5,064 nt of DNA, taken from contig JAOZUU010000246.1 of the NCBI GenBank assembly GCA_029938515.1, positions 1-5,064 of the forward strand. Direction: 5' to 3'. Below, piece after piece: positions 1 through 5,064 of the stretch. The notes under the pieces were generated by a model that searched no databases, had not been told where the DNA came from, and worked only from the letters and a program-made list of their open reading frames with translations. This DNA comes from Desulfobacterales bacterium (GTDB taxonomy: Bacteria; Desulfobacterota; Desulfobacteria; Desulfobacterales; QNYZ01). How positions within the stretch are numbered: position 1 is the first letter of the stretch; the number at the start of each line of letters is the position of its first letter. The translations under genes were made by a program, and so were the position numbers.

Positions 1-2
1 TA

Positions 3-185
3 GTAGGCAAATCGAGTTACGAAATGGATCATCCGCACGGCCTGATGGTTGGCCTAGCCTCTGAAAGTCAGGTTATGATAAAGAATTTTGAGGAAGAATT
101 AAGATTTACTCGTAAACGGATTGTGGAAGCATACACGGATAAAGAGAAAATGATATCTTATCTGGAAGAGTTAGTGAGTAAGTAA
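3..185 (+). CDS. C-terminal end of an unrecognised protein (partial, 5' end outside the window)
   Basis: The frame is open from the left edge to the TAA at 183-185 and gives 60 residues, beginning VGKSSYEMDHPHGLMVGLAS and ending ISYLEELVSK. The second half is rich in charged residues and looks helical (a run of E, K and R between leucines), which fits a soluble C-terminal helix. No membrane segment or cysteine motif is visible. An in-frame ATG exists at 24, but no Shine-Dalgarno sequence precedes it and the frame is already open before it, so I read this as the tail of a longer gene. I do not recognise the family and assign no function. Balanced codon use and a clean stop favour real coding sequence over a chance frame. 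The gene is on the same strand as ydiJ but is separated from it by nearly 500 bp that include a large palindrome, so a shared operon is unlikely. Confidence 0.6.
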   Translation, partial: VGKSSYEMDHPHGLMVGLASESQVMIKNFEEELRFTRKRIVEAYTDKEKMISYLEELVSK

Positions 186-288
186 TAATTTATTATTTTG
201 TAATCAATGATTTGTCATGTTGGGTTAGGATTGCCATATCGAGTGTACTGTTTTTCATAAAATTCTAAACCATTACTCTACTACTATG
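186..288. other. A+T-rich intergenic spacer
   Basis: This stretch between the partial gene and the palindrome is very A+T-rich. It has no open frame of useful size and no clear stem-loop followed by a T-run. I see no supported promoter or terminator in it. Confidence 0.5.
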
Positions 289-481
289 TGTTGTTTAGCG
301 CCCAAATTCAACCCCCTTTCAGCGTTGAAGATTAACCCCTATGTCCTATGGAGAAGAATATCTTTTCTCTTTAATACCCCTTCTGGCTGGAGGATTAAGA
401 GATTCTAAAGAGAAAAGATATTTGGCTTGAGAGGTCAACCTTGGAAGCTGAAAGGGGGGCATTATTGCACGCTGTTTAACA
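289..481. repeat. Large imperfect palindrome, MITE-like or deleted IS remnant
   Basis: The ends are related in inverted orientation: TGTTGTTTAGCG at 289-300 against CGCTGTTTAACA at 470-481. Inside them a perfect 12-bp inverted pair follows, CCCCCTTTCAGC at 312-323 with GCTGAAAGGGGG at 447-458. Closer to the centre is a perfect 17-bp pair, 357-373 with 406-422, built on ATATCTTTTCTCTTTA. The central loop is about 32 nt. The intervening arm sequence is more weakly matched. The element starts with TG and ends with CA, and C-rich/G-rich repeats near the ends recall IS21-family termini; that resemblance is from memory and is only suggestive. It contains no transposase frame. I could not find a convincing target-site duplication. 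It could instead be a strong RNA hairpin between genes. Confidence 0.65.
357..422. repeat. Perfect 17-bp inverted repeat, inner stem of the palindrome
   Basis: Positions 357-373 are exactly complementary to 406-422, leaving a 32-nt loop that is partly purine-rich. The stem is A+T-rich (AATATCTTTTCTCTTTA on the left arm). If transcribed, this would fold into a stable hairpin on either strand. There is no T-run right after the right arm, so it is not a classic intrinsic terminator. Confidence 0.75.
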
Positions 482-551
482 TGCAAGCTGGGTCAGTAAA
501 AACTAGTGGTGAAATGTGCAAGTTTTTTGAAAAACATTCGTTTCAGAAAAG

Positions 552-590
552 CTAACCCCGGTAAATGTGAAGAAAGCCAGGATTCTTTTT
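552..590 (+). repeat. 39-bp direct repeat, copy 1 (upstream of ydiJ)
   Basis: This copy begins CTAACCCCGGTAAA and ends in GCCAGGATTCTTTTT. It matches positions 3772-3810 at 34 of 39 bases in the same orientation with no gaps; the mismatches are at repeat positions 15-17, 21 and 32. The similarity stops sharply at both ends. The copy ends 76 bp before the preferred ydiJ ATG. The last two bases contribute to the TTG at 589, which is one reason to distrust that codon as a start. Confidence 0.8.
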
Positions 591-656
591 GAATACGGAA
601 TTGCTCATACCAGAGTGCAAGGCAAGATTGCTTTTACATCTGCAGAGCCAACCAAT

Positions 657-661
657 AGAAG
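657..661 (+). promoter_or_regulatory. Ribosome binding site deciding the ydiJ start
   Basis: AGAAG lies 5 nt before the ATG at 667, a modest but correctly spaced Shine-Dalgarno sequence. The alternative TTG at 589 is preceded only by a T-run with no purine-rich site. This, together with family N-terminus conservation, places the start at 667. Confidence 0.5.
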
Positions 662-666
662 TAATT

Positions 667-3600
667 ATGATCCCGAAACTCACTTTGCAGGACAGCGTCA
701 AGCCGGTCTATAGTTTATTTCTCAAGGCATTAGCCCAAACCGGCTTTAGCGGCGACATCGAAAGCTCTTATGCCAGTCGGCTGGCCGTTGCCACCGACAA
801 CAGCGTCTATCAATGGATCCCACAGGCGGTAATCTTCCCGCTCAACACTACAGATGTGGCACTCCTAACGAGCCTGTCTCAGGAGCTTCAGTACAGCAGT
901 ATTTGCTTCTCCCCTCGCGGTGGGGGCACCGGCACCAACGGGCAGTCTCTCAGCGACGGTCTTATTGTCGATTTGTCCCGCCACATGACCGGCCTCCTCG
1001 AACTGAACGCCGACGAGGCATGGATCCGGGTGGAGGCTGGCCTGGTAAGGGACAAGCTAAATGCGGCTCTCAAATCCCACGGCCTTTTCTTCTCTCCTGA
1101 GCTTTCCACCAGTAATCGCGCGACCATCGGTGGTATGGTAAACACTGATGCATCCGGCCAGGGTTCCCTGGTTTATGGAAAAACCTCTGATCATGTGCTA
1201 GAGCTGACGGCAGTGCTGGAAGACGGTAGTCGCTTTGAATGCGGCCCGCGTTCGGGGGAGATCCTGCAGGCCAAGCTCGCCCAGCAGAACCGGGAAGGAG
1301 AAATCTACCGGCAAGTCTGGGAGACCGCCCACGGTCTGCGCTCTGACATAGAAGCGACCTTCCCGCCGCTGAACAGGTTCCTGACCGGTTACGATCTCAA
1401 GAACGTCTATGACCCTGAAACCGAAACATTGGATCTCAGCCGCCTGTTATGTGGTTCGGAAGGCACCCTGGCTTTCATCACCGAAGTGAAGCTTAGCCTG
1501 GATCCCATCCCGGCGTGCCGTATCCTGGTTAATGTGAAGTATGACAGTTTTGAATCTGCCCTGCGCAACGCCCCGTTCATGCTCAAAGCCGAAGCTCTAT
1601 CGGTGGAGACCGTTGATTCCAGAGTACTGGAACTGGCGCGTCACGATATCATCTGGCATTCGGTGCGGGATCTCATTACCGATGTGCCGGGCAAAGAAGT
1701 GCAGGGTCTTAACATGATTGAGTTCGCCGGCGGCGACCCAGCCGCATCGCAACTCAAGGTCAAGGCACTCTGCCAGCAACTTGATGAAGTTATGGAACTA
1801 GGGAAAAGTGGTATTGTGGGTTATCAGGTCTGCGCGGATCTTGCCAGTGTCGAGGCCATCTACGCCATGCGAAAAAAAGCGGTTGGCCTGCTGGGCAATA
1901 CTGCCGGCCATAAGAAACCGGTGGCTTTTGCTGAAGATACCGCCGTACCGCCAGAGAAGCTGGCCGACTACATCATGGAATTTCGTGCCTTGCTGGATGC
2001 TAACAACCTTTCCTACGGCATGTTTGGCCACGTCGACTGCGGAGTTCTACACGTGCGGCCAGCTCTCGACCTGTGCGACCCAGAGCAGGAAATAATGCTA
2101 CGCAATATCTCAGATAATGTGGTGGCCCTGACGGCCAAGTACGGCGGCTTGATGTGGGGAGAACATGGCCGGGGGTTCCGCTCGGAATACGGTCCCGCCT
2201 TCTTCGGCCCAACCCTCTTTGACGAACTGCGCAAGGTCAAGGGAGCTTTTGATCCGCGCAATCGACTTAATCCTGGGAAGATCTGCACCCCACCAAATTC
2301 AACTGACGCTCTGGTTTCCGTAGATGCTACCAAGCGCGGGACCTTTGATCGCCAGATTCCAGAACCGGTCCGCGACAGCTTCAAGGATGCTCTCAACTGC
2401 AACGGCAACGGTCTTTGCTTCACCTATGAGACGAGTTCGCCAATGTGTCCTTCCTTCAAGCAGACCGGCGACCGCCGTCACTCCCCAAAGGGGCGTGCCG
2501 GGCTGATACGCGAATGGTTGCGTCAGCTTGAGGCGCAGGACTTTGATATCCTGTCCGAAGAAGCGGCGATACAGAAGGGCAGTCTGAGTCTCAAGGATTT
2601 GGTCGATCGGGTACACAACAGCCTCGCCAGGCATCGAGGGGATTATGATTTTTCCCATGAAGTGATGGACGCGATGCAGGGCTGTCTGGCCTGCAAGGCC
2701 TGCTCAAACCAGTGCCCGGTTAAGGTTGATGTACCTGATTTCCGCGCGCGTTTCATGCAGCTCTATTACCAGCGTTATCTGCGTCCCGCGCAGGACTACA
2801 TGATCTCCACGGTGGAAAGCTATGCTCCGCTGATGGCCAAGGTTCCGGCCTTGTTTAATTTTTTCTTGACTAAGCACTGGGTGAAGAAAGCCACCGAACA
2901 TAGCATCGGCATGGTGGATGTGCCACTACTCAGCCAGCCTACCCTGAAAAGAAAACTGGCCGGCCACCGAGCCACCCGGTTCGGACTAGCCGAACTCGAG
3001 CGGATGTCACAGGAAGAGCGAAGCAAGACAGTTTTGGTAGTCCAGGACCCCTTCACCTCCTATTATGATGCCACGGTGGTGTATGACCTGGTGAAATTGA
3101 TTGAAAAGCTGGGGTTCCAGCCGCTGCTGGTCCCTTTTACACCAAATGGCAAACCCAAACATATTAAAGGCTTTCTGCGCAGTTTCACGGAAACCGCGGC
3201 TAAAAGTTCCAAGTTTCTCAATCGGGTTCACGAACTGGGTATTCCGATGGTGGGGCCGGACCCAGCCATGGTCCTCTGTTACCGTGACGAGTACGCCCGT
3301 GCCTTGGCAGATACCCGCGGTCCGTTCGAGGTGCTGCTGTTTCAGGAATGGCTGCTTTCGGTCTTGCCTCAGCTGCCGGTCGGCGCGGTCAACCCGCAGC
3401 AGTTTTACCTGTTCGGGCACTGCACTGAAAAAACTGCCAATCCCTCAACCCATGACGACTGGATCAGGATCTTCAATCACTTCGGTGTGACCCTCAAACC
3501 GGTATCCGTCGGTTGTTGTGGTATGGCCGGAACTTACGGTCACGCGGCGAAAAATCTGGAGGATTCCAAGGGCATCTACGCGCTGAGCTGGCAACCAGCC

Positions 3601-3726
3601 CTCGCAAACCTGCCTCAGGATCGATGCCTGGTCTCAGGTTATTCCTGCCGCGACCAGGTCAAACGGATCGAAGGTAAGTGCTTGCGTCACCCGCTACAAG
3701 CCCTGTTAAGATGTCTGGAGTTTTAA
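667..3726 (+). CDS. ydiJ: YdiJ-type FAD- and Fe-S-binding D-2-hydroxyacid dehydrogenase
   Basis: The protein has 1019 residues from the ATG at 667, numbered here from that start, beginning MIPKL like E. coli YdiJ (MIPQI, 1018 aa). A PCMH-type FAD domain comes first, with the flavin loop PRGGGTGTNGQ at 83-93, SNRATIGGMVNTDASGQGS at 149-167 and CGSEGTLAFITEV at 262-274. The FAD-oxidase C-terminal domain follows, with FGHVDCGVLHVRP (453-465) and GEHGRG (498-503), whose His and Glu residues are the expected substrate or metal ligands. A ferredoxin-like region has C578, C584 and C594, then CLACKACSNQCP (C673, C676, C679, C683). Cysteine-rich CCG-type motifs end the protein: GHCTEKT (C919), GCCGMAGTYG (C950, C951) and GYSCRDQVKR (C994). 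E. coli YdiJ is reported to oxidise D-2-hydroxyglutarate to 2-oxoglutarate; older annotation calls it a D-lactate-type dehydrogenase. No signal peptide or clear membrane span is seen, so it should be cytoplasmic or peripheral to the membrane. The frame is intact with all expected motifs and stands alone, without an obvious operon partner. An in-frame TTG at 589 would add 26 unrelated residues. Confidence 0.95.
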   Translation: MIPKLTLQDSVKPVYSLFLKALAQTGFSGDIESSYASRLAVATDNSVYQWIPQAVIFPLNTTDVALLTSLSQELQYSSICFSPRGGGTGTNGQSLSDGLIVDLSRHMTGLLELNADEAWIRVEAGLVRDKLNAALKSHGLFFSPELSTSNRATIGGMVNTDASGQGSLVYGKTSDHVLELTAVLEDGSRFECGPRSGEILQAKLAQQNREGEIYRQVWETAHGLRSDIEATFPPLNRFLTGYDLKNVYDPETETLDLSRLLCGSEGTLAFITEVKLSLDPIPACRILVNVKYDSFESALRNAPFMLKAEALSVETVDSRVLELARHDIIWHSVRDLITDVPGKEVQGLNMIEFAGGDPAASQLKVKALCQQLDEVMELGKSGIVGYQVCADLASVEAIYAMRKKAVGLLGNTAGHKKPVAFAEDTAVPPEKLADYIMEFRALLDANNLSYGMFGHVDCGVLHVRPALDLCDPEQEIMLRNISDNVVALTAKYGGLMWGEHGRGFRSEYGPAFFGPTLFDELRKVKGAFDPRNRLNPGKICTPPNSTDALVSVDATKRGTFDRQIPEPVRDSFKDALNCNGNGLCFTYETSSPMCPSFKQTGDRRHSPKGRAGLIREWLRQLEAQDFDILSEEAAIQKGSLSLKDLVDRVHNSLARHRGDYDFSHEVMDAMQGCLACKACSNQCPVKVDVPDFRARFMQLYYQRYLRPAQDYMISTVESYAPLMAKVPALFNFFLTKHWVKKATEHSIGMVDVPLLSQPTLKRKLAGHRATRFGLAELERMSQEERSKTVLVVQDPFTSYYDATVVYDLVKLIEKLGFQPLLVPFTPNGKPKHIKGFLRSFTETAAKSSKFLNRVHELGIPMVGPDPAMVLCYRDEYARALADTRGPFEVLLFQEWLLSVLPQLPVGAVNPQQFYLFGHCTEKTANPSTHDDWIRIFNHFGVTLKPVSVGCCGMAGTYGHAAKNLEDSKGIYALSWQPALANLPQDRCLVSGYSCRDQVKRIEGKCLRHPLQALLRCLEF

Positions 3727-3771
3727 TGCTTCACGACAAATTAGGCGTTAACATATTTATATACTAAGTCA

Positions 3772-3810
3772 CTAACCCCGGTAAACTGGAATAAAGCCAG
3801 GACTCTTTTT
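3772..3810 (+). repeat. 39-bp direct repeat, copy 2 (downstream of ydiJ)
   Basis: This is the second copy of the repeat at 552-590, with 34 of 39 bases identical. It starts 45 bp after the ydiJ stop and ends one base before the IS6-type terminal repeat. In this copy only, CTGG (3787-3790) can pair with CCAG (3798-3801) over a 7-nt loop, and a T5 run follows at 3806-3810. It might therefore act as a weak terminator for ydiJ, but a 4-bp stem with a gap before the T-run is poor. Confidence 0.8.
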
Positions 3811-3811
3811 A

Positions 3812-4290
3812 GGGTTCTGTCGCAAAGTTTTCAAGAAAATCGAATACCACCTTTTTGCGATCACCTATGTGCTAGCGAATAGAAGGTTTTCGCTAAACTC
3901 TGTACGGAGATATCCTGCGTTGTCTGCTGCCTTTTCCGGATCGCATGAACCATCTCAATGCCATTCAATGTAATACTGGCAGAGTTAATTGATTTGAAGC
4001 CGAGCATGGCATTGGTTATTCGCTCTATACCTCGATGGTTCTGTTCAACTATGTTGTTGAGATATTTCACCTGCCGGATTTCAATGGAAGTGTTGTTTAG
4101 GTTATTACATTCTTCGAGAGCAAACTTGTTCGCAGCACTTCCATCGATGGTGATCGTCTCAGGAGCGCCATTGTTTTCGATTGCTTTAATCAGGAATCGT
4201 TTGGCGGCCAACTTGTCTCGGTTCTCGGTCAGCAAGAAGTCAATAATCTTGCCTTCTTTGTCAATGGATCGATACAGATAGCACCATTTA
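3812..4290 (-). mobile_element. Truncated IS6/IS26-family insertion sequence
   Basis: One end survives: GGGTTCTGTCGCAAAGTTTT at 3812-3831 closely resembles IS6-family terminal inverted repeats, which typically read GGTTCTGTTGCAAAGTTT or similar. It lies about 30 bp beyond the transposase stop codon, the usual distance. The other end and the 5' half of the transposase gene are absent. IS6 elements are normally about 800 bp, so roughly 480 bp remain here. The internal end is at about 4287-4293, where sulfatase-coding sequence begins at once. With one end missing the element cannot move by itself. Confidence 0.85.
3861..4289 (-). pseudogene. IS6-family transposase, 3' half only
   Basis: Read on the minus strand, the frame gives KWCYLYRSIDKEGKIIDFLL, then RDKLAAKRFL, TIDGSAAN, IEIRQVKYLNNIVEQNHRGI, NAMLGFKS and GIEMVHAIRK, ending SLAHR before the stop at 3861-3863. 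This is the recognisable C-terminal part of IS6 DDE transposases. The second catalytic Asp (in TIDGSAAN) and the Glu (in NIVEQNH) are present. The N-terminal DNA-binding region and the first catalytic Asp, normally in a DETY-like motif just before KGKWCYLYR, are missing. The frame stays open to a TTG at 4334, but those first 15 codons are antisense to sulfatase sequence and do not belong to the transposase. No frameshift is seen in the surviving part, so truncation may be fairly recent. It cannot encode an active enzyme. Confidence 0.9.
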
Positions 4291-4739
4291 TCAGCGACTT
4301 GTACACTACCTTTGCCCGTATTTTGGTAACGCAACGGAATATATCCCTACTGACCGTGTTATCGACGGCCTGGATCAAACAGCACTCTTCCTCGATGGAG
4401 AAGGGTCGACGAGACTATGTGTTTATTTACAGCAGCGATACTCTGAGGAGCGTTGTCAAACAGAAATACAAGCTCAAGCTTCCGGCTCCTGGTCTACCAG
4501 GCGTGTTTGCCAAAGTCTATGACCTGCATCGTGATCCACGTGAGGAATCCCCGATGATTGAAATAGCGCTGTGGGCCAGTGCCAGCTATCAGGATATAAT
4601 TGAGAGGCATATTAAGCAGATATAAAAATAACCGCATGCCAAGGTTGGAAAGGACCGCCCATATAGTGGAATTGCAAATTTACGCCCGGAAAGTAAGAAA
4701 ATGGTGAAATCTTTCATGAGCTGGAGTGATCTGAAATAA
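4290..4739 (+). pseudogene. Sulfatase (arylsulfatase-type) C-terminal remnant
   Basis: Translation in two frames rebuilds the end of a sulfatase: ISDLYTTFARI (4290-4322), then in the next frame GNATEYIPTDRVIDGLDQ and TALFLDGEG (4325-4405), then back in the first frame RRDYVFIYSSDTLRSVVKQ, KYKLKLPAPG, VYDLHRDPREESP and IIERHIKQI. Two TAA codons follow at 4623-4625 and 4629-4631, after which the same frame continues as PHAKVGKDRPYSGIANLRPE to a final TAA at 4737-4739. The DLYTTFARI, PTDRVIDGxDQTALFL, RRDYVFIY and YDLxRDPREE motifs are typical of this sulfatase type. The 5' part, including the formylglycine active-site cysteine or serine region, is absent, having been lost at the IS6 junction. 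The native substrate cannot be inferred. Two frameshifts, two stops and the truncation make it certainly non-functional as a sulfatase. Confidence 0.85.
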
Positions 4740-5064
4740 AATAAGGACAGGAAATACCAAATTGAGAACCGAACAAACCTAACTCGGAAGAGAGTTAAGT
4801 AATAACATAAAGTGGACAGTAAAAAGTAGCAATTCTGGCTCACCTGCTTTTTCCTGCCGCTTCAGTGAGGCGTTTAGGTTGCCATTGAAGGTACAAATAT
4901 TTAGCTAATTTCCCGTCATTAGCTTTCTAGTGTAGTCTGCAGGAACACATATTATCGCAACGGTAGAGGTTATTATTGGCAATGATAACCATTTTAAGCA
5001 AATCCGAAAATTTACACTATTCCTGTACATGTGATTAAGGGGTCACCCCAAAAACCTAGCAACC
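4740..5064. other. Non-coding end region with small dyads, no supported gene
   Basis: No frame in this 325-bp stretch has coding character on either strand. It contains several small inverted repeats: TAACTC/GAGTTA (4780-4785 with 4792-4797), AGCTAAT/ATTAGCT (4903-4909 with 4918-4924) and GGGGTCACCCC (5039-5049). None has the G+C-rich stem plus T-run of a confident intrinsic terminator. The Fur-box-like dyad is listed separately. The region may be upstream of a gene that starts beyond the right edge. Confidence 0.5.
4968..4996. promoter_or_regulatory. Possible Fur box / operator dyad
   Basis: A 23-bp dyad covers 4968-4990, beginning GGTTAT and ending ATAACC around a centre at 4979, with a single mismatched pair among its 11 pairs. 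Overlapping it, GGCAATGATAACCATTTTA (4978-4996) agrees with the classic 19-bp Fur consensus GATAATGATAATCATTATC at 14 positions by my count. A possible -35-like TTTACA lies downstream at 5011-5016. No target gene is in the window, so regulation by iron is inference. A+T-rich intergenic DNA often gives partial Fur matches by chance. Confidence 0.3.

Noticed and set aside
289..481. The palindrome as an attC recombination site
   Set aside because: GTTTAAC at 474-480 fits RYYYAAC by itself, but the opposite end (GTTGTTT) does not fit GTTRRRY and the order of the cores is wrong for attC.
527..555. TTGAAA (527-532) as a -35 box of a ydiJ promoter
   Set aside because: At 17-bp spacing the -10 position reads AGCTAA, too far from TATAAT to claim.
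2013..2423. Long minus-strand open frame inside ydiJ (136 codons)
   Set aside because: It is a shadow of the strongly conserved ydiJ frame, with arginine/proline/serine-rich composition and no recognisable domain.
3739..3760. TTAGGCGTTAAC looked like part of an integron attC site next to the ydiJ gene
   Set aside because: The 7-mer does not fit RYYYAAC or GTTRRRY (the required purines and pyrimidines fail), and no matching partner core or attC-like stem is present.
4299..4625. Plus-strand 108-codon frame as a complete small gene
   Set aside because: Its first part is read in the wrong frame relative to sulfatase homology, and homology continues past its stop; it is part of the pseudogene.
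4589..4843. Minus-strand frame of 84 codons rich in F, L and Y, resembling a small membrane protein
   Set aside because: It is antisense to the sulfatase remnant and A+T-rich spacer; the hydrophobicity follows from base composition, and no ribosome site supports it.
4849..4876. Stem-loop CGCTTC/GAGGCG near 4859-4873 as a terminator
   Set aside because: The stem is short with a wobble pair, the loop is 3 nt, and no T-run follows on either strand.

Overview
The window looks like a piece of a gammaproteobacterial chromosome. The main evidence is its one intact gene, a close YdiJ-type FAD and Fe-S dehydrogenase whose length (1019 aa from the preferred start) and motif order match the E. coli protein almost exactly. 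The genus cannot be read from the sequence. The flanks are visibly richer in A+T than the ydiJ gene and carry insertion-sequence remnants, a decayed sulfatase and a large palindrome, so ydiJ sits in an eroding, rearranged neighbourhood.

Layout. Positions 3-185 hold the C-terminal end of an unrecognised gene that starts outside the window. Positions 186-288 are A+T-rich spacer. Positions 289-481 form a roughly 193-bp imperfect palindrome with related ends, read here as a MITE-like or deleted IS remnant. A 39-bp sequence at 552-590 recurs in the same orientation at 3772-3810, so the two copies bracket ydiJ. The gene runs from an ATG at 667 to a TAA at 3726; the longer frame opening with TTG at 589 starts in the repeat and is probably not the real N-terminus.

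Downstream, an IS6/IS26-type terminal repeat at 3812-3831 abuts the second 39-bp copy. It is followed on the minus strand by the 3' half of an IS6-family transposase (3861 to about 4289). At about 4290 the transposase stops and a plus-strand sulfatase C-terminal remnant begins at once (4290-4739). That remnant carries two compensating frameshifts and two in-frame TAA codons. The final 325 bases hold no gene I can support, only small dyads and a Fur-box-like sequence at 4968-4996.

How the parts relate. YdiJ proteins oxidise a D-2-hydroxy acid (D-2-hydroxyglutarate is the reported substrate) at FAD and pass electrons through Fe-S clusters. No transporter, regulator or partner gene is present, so ydiJ appears to be a single-gene unit. 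The other elements record mobile-DNA activity and a deletion that joined IS6 to a sulfatase gene. I see no defence, CRISPR or biosynthetic system here. The least explained structures are the 39-bp repeats around ydiJ and the palindrome upstream of it.
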